A stretch of 64,000 nucleotides of DNA, from assembly GCA_964490935.1 (NCBI GenBank), contig CAZBEO010000001.1, forward strand, positions 65,082 to 129,081, written 5' to 3'. Origin of the DNA: JAQVYB01 sp964490935 (GTDB taxonomy: Bacteria > Verrucomicrobiota > Kiritimatiellia > RZYC01). The position numbers were made by a program, and so were the translations under genes. This document shows, one piece after another, positions 1-7,557 of the stretch. The notes beneath the pieces were generated by a model. It was not told the origin of the DNA and did no database searches. It saw only the letters and a program-made list of their open reading frames with translations. Within the stretch, counting starts at the first letter, position 1, and each line of letters starts with the position of its first letter.

Positions 1-138
1 CCAACGCGCACGCGAAATTGACGGCTCCGCACGCGCCAGCCAGGCGTCCAGCCGCAGGGGCACCGCCAAATGCTCCACCTCCAGCACGATCTCACCTTCC
101 GGCGGCTCTCTTTTTTCCAGTTTTTCTTCTCTGCTCAT
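1..138 (-). CDS. RluD/RsuA-type pseudouridine synthase, 5' part only
   Basis: The gene starts at the ATG at 138 and runs off the left edge of the window, leaving 46 codons. After a charged N-terminus, the visible residues RLDAWLARAEPSISRAR match the start of the S4 RNA-binding domain that opens RluA/RluD-family 23S rRNA pseudouridine synthases (family pattern RLDxxLA..P..SRSR). The catalytic domain lies outside the window, so the exact subfamily cannot be told. It is divergent from cheA, with about 200 bp between the two starts. Confidence 0.7.
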   Translation of the reverse strand, partial: MSREEKLEKREPPEGEIVLEVEHLAVPLRLDAWLARAEPSISRARW

Positions 139-213
139 GAAAAGCACGATACCCGAGCGGCCCACATACCGCAACGCGGAATGCAGCAACCCGCATTGCT
201 CCTTCTAATTAAC

Positions 214-241
214 TTGAAATAAAGCCTTCATTTCATAAACT
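214..241 (+). promoter_or_regulatory. candidate sigma-70 promoter of cheA
   Basis: A -35-like TTGAAA (214-219) and a -10-like TAAACT (236-241) are separated by 16 bp in an AT-rich stretch, about 95 bp upstream of the cheA start. This is a consensus match only, with no transcript evidence. Confidence 0.35.
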
Positions 242-335
242 TACGATTCGATTGTGGTTAGTATTGGTCTCGCACGTTTGTTCCCCCACCTTGCGCCAGA
301 GAGGCGCGCCGAATCGGGAACGCGAAGGAAATGTC

Positions 336-2636
336 ATGGATGATCTTTTACTGGATTTTATAACGGAGTCAAAAGAACACCTAGATACCATCGAGGATGA
401 CTTCGTCATGCTCGTCCAGCAAAAAGACAATCCAGACAGCGAACTGGTCAACAAGGTGTTCCGCGCCATTCACACGGTGAAGGGCGTGGCCGGGTTCGTC
501 GGGCAGAAACGCATCGGCGAACTCTCTCACGTCATGGAGTCCCTCCTGCAGCAAATCAAGGTAGGCAAAAAGAAGCCCGAACAGCGCTACATGGATGTCC
601 TGCTCGAGGGCGTGGACCAATTGAATACCATGCTGGACAACATCGAGGACGCCAACGATATGGATATTTCTAAGGTATACGACAAACTCAGCGTGCTGGT
701 GGAGGAAGAGAGCCCGAGCGCCGAGGCAGCGCCACTCCAATCGAAGTCCGAGCCGCCTACGGAAGAAAAGAAAAAAGCTACCGCAAAAAGCAAGAAGGCG
801 GACGTGGCACCTGCCAAAGAAACCCCGCCACCCCCTCCTGAGCCCGAACCACTGGCCGACATCCCGGAACTCTCTATTACGCCGGACATGATCGCGCGCT
901 TCACGCAGGAATCCATGGACCTGCTCGACGAAGCGGAGCAAGGCCTCCTGCAGATTGACAAACATCCGGAAGGTGCCGATGGCTATATCGGAGAAGCCTT
1001 CCGCATGATGCACAGCTTCAAGGGCAACTGCGGATTCTTCGGCTTGGCCGATTTTGAACAGCTTAGTCACAGGGTCGAAAACATACTCGATGCCATGCGA
1101 CACGGCGAAACAGCCGGATCAAAAAACGCCATTGGACTCCTGCTGAAAATGGTGGACTTCCTTCGCAACGGCCTGACCAATTACGCCGAGCACGGCAAAT
1201 CCAAAATTCTCGGTCTGCCCGGGATGCTGGACCTGCTCAGCGACATGATCCCTGGCGAGGCTCCCGAAAAGAGTGCGGAGGCTCCTACCTCCACTCCGGC
1301 ACCCGAAGAAAAGAAAGAAGAACTAACGTTCGACAAGGAGGAACCACCGCCGCCGCCCGCCAAGCCAGAAAAGGCGGTTGCCCCGCCCCCCGCTCCCGCG
1401 CCCAAAGAGGAAAGCCAGACAAGCACGACCAGGTCGATGCCCACTGCCACTGCAGCGGTACGCCAGGGCATCCGCGTGGACATTGACAAACTCGACCGCC
1501 TCATCAACCTGGTGGGCGAACTGGTCATCGCCGAGGCGATGGTGGTGCGCAATCCGGCGGTCATGGACATGGAAGACGAAACACTCGAGCGGGCCATTCA
1601 CCACTTAAACCGCGTCTCCGCTGATCTGCAGGATGTGGCCATGTCCGTGCGCATGGTGCCCCTCTCCGCCACCTTCCGCAAGATGACGCGTCTGGTCTAC
1701 GATGTTTCCAAAAAAGCGGGAAAAAACGTGGAGTTACAACTCGATGGCGAAGACACTGAGGTGGACAAAACCGTGATCGAGCAGATCGGCGATCCCCTGG
1801 TACATATCGTGCGCAACGCCATTGATCACGGACTCGAAAACCCCGAAGAACGCCGGGCCGCCGGCAAGTCCGAAAACGGCATCGTGCACATCGAAGCACG
1901 TCACGAAGGCGGCGAAGTCTGGATCATCATCAAGGACGACGGCAAAGGCCTGAACCGTGAGCGCATCCTGAAAAAAGCCGTGACCAACGGCCTGATTCAG
2001 GAAGACCAGGCATCTGAAATGAAAGACGAAGAAGTCTTTAAACTGGTCTTTGAACCGGGATTTTCCACGGCGGAAAAGGTCACAGATATCTCCGGGCGCG
2101 GCGTGGGCATGGACGTGGTGAAAAAGAACATCGAAAAGCTGAAGGGCCGTGTTGAAGTGCGAAGCAAACCCGGCCAGGGAAGCACCTTTATTATGCACAT
2201 CCCGCTGACGCTGGCCATCATCGACGGCATGTTGATCCGCGTGAGCGATGCCCGCTACACCATTCCATTGCTATCCATCCGGGAAACACTGCGTCCAACC
2301 CGCTCGCAAATCACGGTGACGCCGGACGGCCAAGAAATCGTGCGGCTGCGCGAGGAAATGATTCCGGTATTGCGGCTCCATAAAATTTTCAACAAGAAGA
2401 CCGACTGCGCCTCGCTGGAGCAGGGCCTGCTGATCATTGTGGAATGCGACCGGGACTGTGTGGCCCTGTTTGTGGATGAATTGCTCGGGCAGCATCAGAC
2501 GGTCATCAAGGGCCTGTCGGACTATCTGGGAAGCGCACGCGGCGTATCCGGGTGCACCATTCTGGGTGATGGGCAAGTCAGCCTGATTCTGAATGTGGGT
2601 GGCTTGATCGATATCAGCAACGATCAACGCGCCTGA
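336..2636 (+). CDS. cheA: chemotaxis histidine kinase CheA with two HPt domains
   Basis: A 766-aa chemotaxis-type kinase. The start chosen is the ATG at 336, preceded by AAGGAA; an open upstream extension to 252 lacks family similarity. Domains in order: HPt 1 (about 1-105, phospho-His in AIHTVKG, His46); an acidic Pro/Lys-rich linker; HPt 2 (about 185-300, HSFKG, His226); a second Pro-rich linker; the P3 dimerisation helices (from about 378, IDKLDRLINLVGELV); an HATPase domain with HIVRNAIDHGLE and DDGKGL motifs; and a C-terminal CheW-like P5 domain. I see no CheY-binding P2 domain. No cheW, cheY or receptor gene is adjacent. In the family it phosphorylates CheY-type regulators from a receptor array; duplicated HPt domains are also known in CheA variants for motility or adhesion control. 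The 3' end overlaps the convergent amylase gene by 13 bp. Confidence 0.93.
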   Translation: MDDLLLDFITESKEHLDTIEDDFVMLVQQKDNPDSELVNKVFRAIHTVKGVAGFVGQKRIGELSHVMESLLQQIKVGKKKPEQRYMDVLLEGVDQLNTMLDNIEDANDMDISKVYDKLSVLVEEESPSAEAAPLQSKSEPPTEEKKKATAKSKKADVAPAKETPPPPPEPEPLADIPELSITPDMIARFTQESMDLLDEAEQGLLQIDKHPEGADGYIGEAFRMMHSFKGNCGFFGLADFEQLSHRVENILDAMRHGETAGSKNAIGLLLKMVDFLRNGLTNYAEHGKSKILGLPGMLDLLSDMIPGEAPEKSAEAPTSTPAPEEKKEELTFDKEEPPPPPAKPEKAVAPPPAPAPKEESQTSTTRSMPTATAAVRQGIRVDIDKLDRLINLVGELVIAEAMVVRNPAVMDMEDETLERAIHHLNRVSADLQDVAMSVRMVPLSATFRKMTRLVYDVSKKAGKNVELQLDGEDTEVDKTVIEQIGDPLVHIVRNAIDHGLENPEERRAAGKSENGIVHIEARHEGGEVWIIIKDDGKGLNRERILKKAVTNGLIQEDQASEMKDEEVFKLVFEPGFSTAEKVTDISGRGVGMDVVKKNIEKLKGRVEVRSKPGQGSTFIMHIPLTLAIIDGMLIRVSDARYTIPLLSIRETLRPTRSQITVTPDGQEIVRLREEMIPVLRLHKIFNKKTDCASLEQGLLIIVECDRDCVALFVDELLGQHQTVIKGLSDYLGSARGVSGCTILGDGQVSLILNVGGLIDISNDQRA

Positions 2637-4336
2637 ACCACAAGCCATCCATGCGGCGGGATGTCCTGTCGGGGTTCACTGATTGCCCGCCCGCTCCATA
2701 GATCCGTCCCGACGAAGGGCAGTAGTGCTGAAATCGTCCGTTCCTGTACGTTGAACAATACGGCGATTTCTGCATGACCCGCAAGCGACCGAACAAAGCC
2801 AAGCGCCTCGCTGGGCTCATTTTTTGTCCACCAATGCAAATCGCCCCGGCACAGAACCGGATGTTTCCGACGCAAAGCAATAGCCTGCCGATAAAATGCG
2901 AAGAGTTCCCGGTCGGGTGCGCGGGAAACCGGAAAAACCCCTCCTCCGGGCAAACGCTCCGACTGCTCATAGGTCACATCATCCCAGAGCATGGGCTGCC
3001 GATCATCCGGATCATTCACGCCCCACATTCCGACTTCCGTACCGTAATAAATCATCGGGGCCCCGAGGTAGGTCATCTGCATCACCACCAATTGCCTCAG
3101 GAGTTTCTTCTCGCGAGCGCCGGGTTGCCTGGTGAAGAGATCCGGATGATCGCTCAAACGGAATTCGGCAAAATAATCATCCCAGGTTTTTTTCGGATGG
3201 TCGGGATTGGCGATAGTGGAGAGAATGCGTCCGGTGTCGTGCGAGTCGAACAGGTTCTGCAAAATGCCGTTCACTTCTGGAGGATAGGCATCAAGCAGGG
3301 CCTGTAGCTTGGTCCGGCATTCTGCAGCATCGATGGCGTATTTCCCGCGAATGAAATAACTCAGCGCCGGATAGACCCACATATAGTTCATGACCGCGTC
3401 CAGTTCGTCGCCCTGCAGAAATTCAGTCGCCAGATTGACCACCTCGCCGGTGGTATACGCCTCGGGATTGATACGCTTGACCAGCGCACTCCACTCCTTC
3501 CAGAAGCGGTGCGGAACGCAGAATGCCACGTCCAATCGCCAGCCATCCACGCCCCAGATCAAATCGCCGTCGCCGTGCGGGTCCATCCAGCGGCGTGTGA
3601 CGTGAAAAAGATAGTCCCGAACTGGGACAACCAGATTGCCGTCCGCACGACCGAACTCGGGCAGCGACCGCACGCCGAACCAACCGATGTAATCAAACGT
3701 GCCGTCCCGATGCCACCGCTCCACCGTATGCCAATCGCGATAGGCCGACGACGCGCCGATTTTTAGCAAATCCTGAAAAGCGAAAAAGGCGCGACCGGTA
3801 TGATTGAACACCCCGTCAAGAATCACTCGCATGCCGCGCTGATGTATTTCATGCACCAACTCCACAAAAAACAAATCCGCCGCCGTCCATATCCAGGTGG
3901 CGGGGTCCTCCGTTTCCTTGGCCTCGGCCAAACGCTGCAAATCCCCCGCCCGGTCCGGGCCGAACGCTGGATCGATGTGATGAAAACACGTCGCGTCGTA
4001 TTTATGCAGCGACTGCGCCTGAAAAACCGGATTCAGATAAAGGGCGTTCACCCCAAGTTCCTGGAGATAATCGAGCTTTTCGCGCACGCCCACGAGGTCG
4101 CCTCCGAATCGCCGGTTGAACACCGCGCTCCGGTTGAATTTGCCCGGTTCCCTTTCCCATTCGTCCTGATCATACCAATCCATCCCCCACGGTGAAATAC
4201 GCCAGCCCGGGATCGGCTCTTCTGAAAAATCCGACACCTCCGGATTACTCGACGGACAACCATTGCGGAAACGTTCCGGGAAAATTTGATACCATACTGC
4301 GTCGTGCGCCCATTCGGGGATGTTATGCCGATCCAT
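2624..4336 (-). CDS. GH13 alpha-amylase-family glycosidase
   Basis: A 570-aa protein with the complete (beta/alpha)8 signature set of glycoside hydrolase family 13. Region I is DGVFNHTG (about residue 171). The nucleophile Asp is in GWRLDVA (about 268), the acid/base Glu in TGEVV (about 297) and the third Asp in DSHDTG (about 365). It opens directly with the catalytic barrel (AVWYQIFPERFRNG), so the N-terminal CBM34 domain typical of neopullulanases is missing. There is no signal peptide, so it is probably cytoplasmic and acts on maltodextrins, glycogen pieces or cyclodextrins. Substrate specificity (alpha-amylase, neopullulanase or cyclomaltodextrinase) cannot be decided from the sequence. 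It stands alone on the minus strand. The shine-dalgarno sequence is weak. Confidence 0.9.
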   Translation of the reverse strand: MDRHNIPEWAHDAVWYQIFPERFRNGCPSSNPEVSDFSEEPIPGWRISPWGMDWYDQDEWEREPGKFNRSAVFNRRFGGDLVGVREKLDYLQELGVNALYLNPVFQAQSLHKYDATCFHHIDPAFGPDRAGDLQRLAEAKETEDPATWIWTAADLFFVELVHEIHQRGMRVILDGVFNHTGRAFFAFQDLLKIGASSAYRDWHTVERWHRDGTFDYIGWFGVRSLPEFGRADGNLVVPVRDYLFHVTRRWMDPHGDGDLIWGVDGWRLDVAFCVPHRFWKEWSALVKRINPEAYTTGEVVNLATEFLQGDELDAVMNYMWVYPALSYFIRGKYAIDAAECRTKLQALLDAYPPEVNGILQNLFDSHDTGRILSTIANPDHPKKTWDDYFAEFRLSDHPDLFTRQPGAREKKLLRQLVVMQMTYLGAPMIYYGTEVGMWGVNDPDDRQPMLWDDVTYEQSERLPGGGVFPVSRAPDRELFAFYRQAIALRRKHPVLCRGDLHWWTKNEPSEALGFVRSLAGHAEIAVLFNVQERTISALLPFVGTDLWSGRAISEPRQDIPPHGWLVVQAR

Positions 4337-4449
4337 GTGCCTGTTCTTTCTCCGTTTTCAGGGTCTCGGGGTCAAAAACGCAAAAGCATACCCCTATACA
4401 GGCTAAACCGATAGCGTTTTCCGCCTAAAATCAAGGCTTGCCATTGAGA

Positions 4450-4465
4450 TGGCACCGCTTATGCT
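4450..4465 (+). promoter_or_regulatory. possible sigma-54 promoter (GG-N10-GC)
   Basis: TGGCACCGCTTATGCT has the invariant GG (4451-4452) and GC (4463-4464) dinucleotides 10 bp apart, and TGGCAC matches the -24 consensus. The predicted start near 4476 leaves room for the GGGAG ribosome site (4479-4483) before the ATG at 4493. The window encodes two sigma-54 activators, but a link to this gene is speculative. Confidence 0.35.
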
Positions 4466-4492
4466 CTCTTTACGTGCCGGGAGTTCCTTTTT

Positions 4493-5491
4493 ATGCAGAA
4501 AGACATACTGATCATTAAGCTGGGATACTGTGAAACACTCGTCAACGAGCAAGGGTTTGTACCCAGTCTCGGCGACGTGTTTCGGCATACGGTTTTGTTG
4601 CATCGCTATGCAAATGATAGGGTTACCTGGCTGACCAGCCTGTCCGCCGTGCCCCTCCTGCGCGGAAATCCCTATATTGACGAACTGCTCGTCTACGATG
4701 AAAACACGACCGAGGCGCTAAAAAAACGACACTTTGATGAAATTATCTGCATCGAAAAGGCCGCCACCATCTGCCATTTAGCCAAAAGTATCCCCGCCAA
4801 TATCTATTACGGGTTCGGATGGAACGGAAAGAACGTGGATGCCCATCCAAACGCCCAGCCCGCTCTTGATATTGCCAATGGAAAAGATCACTTTCTCCCC
4901 ATTCAGGCCCTTCTCTACCAAATGGTCGCCGGCTACTGGAACGGCGAAGAGTATATTCTCGGCTACACCCCGAAAAAACTGCCCAAATACGATGTCGGCC
5001 TCAACTTTCGGGTCGGAAGCAAGTGGCCCACGAAGGCCTGGCCGAGGCACCACTGGCAGAAACTCGCCGCCCTCTGTGAGCAGAAAGGCTACTCCGTAAG
5101 CTGGCAGAAGGGCGAAAAAGATATTGAAGAATACATCGACTGGATTAACGCCGGACGCATCATCATCACCTGCGACAGCCTTGGCATGCACCTGGGTCTC
5201 GCCCTAAAAAAGAAGGTCGCCGCCCTCTTCGGCCCCACCCCTTCCGACGGCATCTACATGTACGGGCGCGGCCTTATCATTCGGGCCAACTGGTCCTGCA
5301 TGGACCTGCCCTGCATGAAACCGCAATGCAAAAAAGACACTGCCTGCATGGAGGCTATTCAGCCGGACATGGTCTTTCAGGCCATTCTCAACATGATGAA
5401 CGACTCCGCCGTCAGCTCCAGTCGTCGCCGCTGCCCCGCCACCCTGCGTGCCACAGCCCAGCAGCCCCTGATCCCCGTTGAGTCGCCCTGA
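4493..5491 (+). CDS. glycosyltransferase family 9 (heptosyltransferase-like)
   Basis: A 332-aa protein resembling ADP-heptose:LPS heptosyltransferases (GT9). The N-terminal ILIIKLGYCETLV strand-loop precedes a typical SLGDVFRHTVLL helix. The C-terminal half holds the donor-binding signature: a GxxxxxKxWP-like stretch (VGSKWPTKAWPRHHW), then ITCDSLGMHLGLALKKKVAALFGPT. GGGAG lies 9 nt upstream of the ATG. The Cys-rich tail (CMDLPCMKPQCKKDTACM) resembles the C-terminus seen in many GT9 enzymes. The role is probably sugar addition to LPS core or another surface glycan at the cytoplasmic face. The next gene, a radical SAM enzyme, begins 11 bp after the stop, so the two are probably co-transcribed. 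Confidence 0.85.
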   Translation: MQKDILIIKLGYCETLVNEQGFVPSLGDVFRHTVLLHRYANDRVTWLTSLSAVPLLRGNPYIDELLVYDENTTEALKKRHFDEIICIEKAATICHLAKSIPANIYYGFGWNGKNVDAHPNAQPALDIANGKDHFLPIQALLYQMVAGYWNGEEYILGYTPKKLPKYDVGLNFRVGSKWPTKAWPRHHWQKLAALCEQKGYSVSWQKGEKDIEEYIDWINAGRIIITCDSLGMHLGLALKKKVAALFGPTPSDGIYMYGRGLIIRANWSCMDLPCMKPQCKKDTACMEAIQPDMVFQAILNMMNDSAVSSSRRRCPATLRATAQQPLIPVESP

Positions 5492-5502
5492 GAGGTATGC
5501 CC

Positions 5503-6438
5503 ATGACCTCTCCCGAACTCGTGACTATTCCCGATTCATTCAACTACATCGGAATCTTTCTTACCTTCCGCTGTCCCTACCGCTGCTCCTACTGCATCAA
5601 CCAGTACGGCAACGGCGTTCACCTCGACTACCCCGAAATCCCCGGCACCGACTGGGTGAATTTCTTCCGCCGACTCCCCGCCAACGACATACCCATTACC
5701 CTCCAGGGCGGTGAACCCGGACTCCACCCCGACTTCTTCTCCATCCTGCACGACACCCTCGAATTTCACCCCGTGGACATCCTGACCAACCTCGCCTTTG
5801 ATCTCGACCGCTTCATTGCCGAGATTGATCCCGCTCGCATCAATCGACCCGCCCCTTACGCCCCCATTCGCGTCAGCTTCCACCCCGAACAATTTTCTCT
5901 GCCCTTTATCACCGAAAAAATTCTTCTCCTCATGAACGCTGGATTCCGCGTCGGCCTCTACGGCGTAACCCACCCCAATCAGACAGACCTCATGGAAGAG
6001 GCCGCCAGCACCTGCCGAAACCTGGGCATAGACTTCCGACTCAAACCCTTTTTGGGCACCCACCAAGGAAAACTCCACGGACAATACACCCACCCCGATG
6101 CCTGCGACGGAAAGTCCCCCCGCACCTGCGACTGCGCCACCTCTGAACTGCTCGCCGCCCCCGACGGCACCATCCACCGCTGTCACACCTTTTGCTACCG
6201 GCACCTCCAACCCGTGGCCACCATCTACGATGCCCAACTCACCCTCACCGACGACTTCACCCCCTGCAATCTCTTCGGCCAGTGCAACCCGTGCGACATC
6301 AAAGTAAAAAACAACCGCTTCCAGCAGTTCGGCCACGTCGCCACCCGCATCCGAAACATTCGCTCAAAAGTTTGCGACATGATGGCCCCGGGAGGGGCCG
6401 AGGATAATAGCCCGGGGTCAGCGACCCCGGGAAGTTGA
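5503..6438 (+). CDS. radical SAM protein with Cys-rich C-terminal domain
   Basis: A 311-aa protein. The radical SAM cluster motif is C24-x3-C28-x2-C31 (CPYRCSYC) and the SAM-binding GGEP motif is present (LQGGEPGLHPDFF). The C-terminal Cys cluster (CDC, CHTFC, CNLFGQCNPC) looks like a SPASM or twitch-type site for auxiliary Fe-S clusters. The ATG at 5503 is preferred to that at 5497 because GAGAGG (5490-5495) is 7 nt upstream. The substrate is unknown; pairing with a GT9 gene suggests modification of a surface sugar or peptide (inference). The last roughly 19 residues (MMAPGGAEDNSPGSATPGS) are encoded by a repeat element that runs into the gene and supplies the stop codon, so the ancestral C-terminus has probably been replaced. 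Confidence 0.85.
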   Translation: MTSPELVTIPDSFNYIGIFLTFRCPYRCSYCINQYGNGVHLDYPEIPGTDWVNFFRRLPANDIPITLQGGEPGLHPDFFSILHDTLEFHPVDILTNLAFDLDRFIAEIDPARINRPAPYAPIRVSFHPEQFSLPFITEKILLLMNAGFRVGLYGVTHPNQTDLMEEAASTCRNLGIDFRLKPFLGTHQGKLHGQYTHPDACDGKSPRTCDCATSELLAAPDGTIHRCHTFCYRHLQPVATIYDAQLTLTDDFTPCNLFGQCNPCDIKVKNNRFQQFGHVATRIRNIRSKVCDMMAPGGAEDNSPGSATPGS

Positions 6439-6566
6439 CAAACAAAACAAGATGCACCCCGGAGGGGGTGCATGGGGTGTTGGAGAATCAGAAACCCAGG
6501 GTCTTCCGACCCCTGTGCTATATGCCTTCACCCCATCCGGGATGTAACTCACGCGGACTTTTGTCG
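6365..6566 (+). mobile_element. five-hairpin MITE-like element, copy 1
   Basis: This roughly 185-bp unit matches, on the opposite strand, the sequence at 48090-48272. It contains successive inverted repeats: GGCCCC/GGGGCC (6384-6399); CCCGGGGTC/GACCCCGGG (6411-6431); ATGCACCCC/GGGGTGCAT (6452-6473); an imperfect CCAGGGTC/GACCCCTG (about 6496-6514); and a degraded CACCCC hairpin (about 6529-6541). The right edge carries ACGCGGACTTTTGTCGG (6550-6566). The left edge has a degraded inverted version (CAAAAGTTTGCG, about 6366-6377). No transposase is nearby, so any mobility would be in trans. It provides the 3' end of the radical SAM gene. Confidence 0.6.
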
Positions 6567-6576
6567 GTGGAATCAA

Positions 6577-7557
6577 TCATCGGAACGATTGGATCAGATC
6601 GCCGGAGACGACGGTTTTGCGGGTGCCGTCGGGGAGGCGCAGGACGAGGGCTCCCTCCGGCGTAATGGATTCGGCATGGCCTTCGAGGGCTCCCGCTTCC
6701 TGTCGTACGGTGACGGTTCGGCCGAGCGTGCAGCTTCGGGCGCGCCAAGCCTCGAGCACCGGTTCAAATCCTTCCGTGCAAGCCTGCACGTAGCGCCGTT
6801 CAAAGGATTCGATAATCGTGCGGGCGAGCGCCCTGCGGTCGAGCGGCGCGCCGGCCTCGGCGGCCAGCGAGGTGGCCTGTTCGCGCAGTTCCGGCGGAAT
6901 GGCATCGGCGGGTGTGTTGATGTTGAGTCCGATGCCCAGGACGGCGTAATCAATCGAATCGAGATCAAAGCCAGCTTCCGTCAGGATGCCGCAGATTTTT
7001 TTTTCGCCGATCAGCAGATCGTTCGGCCATTTCACCTCGGCACGAATTCCGGCAGTCTCTTCAATCGCTTCGGAGACGGCGACGGCGGCCAGCAGGGGCA
7101 ACAAGGTGAGACTTCGTGGAGAAAAGCCGGGGCGCAACAGCATGGTAAAACACAGGCCATGCGAGGCATCCGAGAGCCATGCGCGCCCGCGCCGCCCCCG
7201 TCCGTCTGTTTGGTGTTCAGCAATGAACAGGGTGCCTTCAGGGCATCCGGAGAGAGCGGCCTCTTTGGCGGTCGTATTGGTGGACGGCAGTTGCCTGAAG
7301 TAGTGAATGCCTTGTTGTCCGAAGTGCTTTGTTTGAAGCTGAAAGCGTATTTCTTCGGGCAGCAGGAGGTCGGGCGCGGCATGGAATCGGTAGCCTTTTC
7401 GGTGGGCGGATTCGATGCGGTAGCCCATCTCGTTAAGGGTGGCGACCTGTTTGCTCACGGCCATTCGGCTGATACCGAGTTGCGTGGCGAGGCTTTCGCC
7501 GGTGAGCCAGCCGTCAGACGTGCGCAGTGCGGTAAGAATCGAATCGCGATTAGTCAT
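6577..7557 (-). CDS. birA: bifunctional biotin ligase / biotin repressor BirA
   Basis: A 326-aa protein with an N-terminal winged-helix domain (about 1-65, LGISRMAVSKQVATLNEMGY) that binds DNA in class II biotin ligases. A catalytic domain follows with the biotinoyl-AMP loop GRGRRGRAW and KWPNDLLI, KICGILTE and GIGLNIN motifs. The C-terminal SH3-like domain ends the protein. In the family it joins biotin to the biotin carboxyl carrier protein via biotinoyl-5'-AMP and can repress biotin synthesis genes. The chosen start (7557) overlaps the end of the upstream U32 gene by 8 bp, which indicates translational coupling; a longer reading to 7623 would add 22 residues unlike the family. Confidence 0.95.
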   Translation of the reverse strand: MTNRDSILTALRTSDGWLTGESLATQLGISRMAVSKQVATLNEMGYRIESAHRKGYRFHAAPDLLLPEEIRFQLQTKHFGQQGIHYFRQLPSTNTTAKEAALSGCPEGTLFIAEHQTDGRGRRGRAWLSDASHGLCFTMLLRPGFSPRSLTLLPLLAAVAVSEAIEETAGIRAEVKWPNDLLIGEKKICGILTEAGFDLDSIDYAVLGIGLNINTPADAIPPELREQATSLAAEAGAPLDRRALARTIIESFERRYVQACTEGFEPVLEAWRARSCTLGRTVTVRQEAGALEGHAESITPEGALVLRLPDGTRKTVVSGDLIQSFR

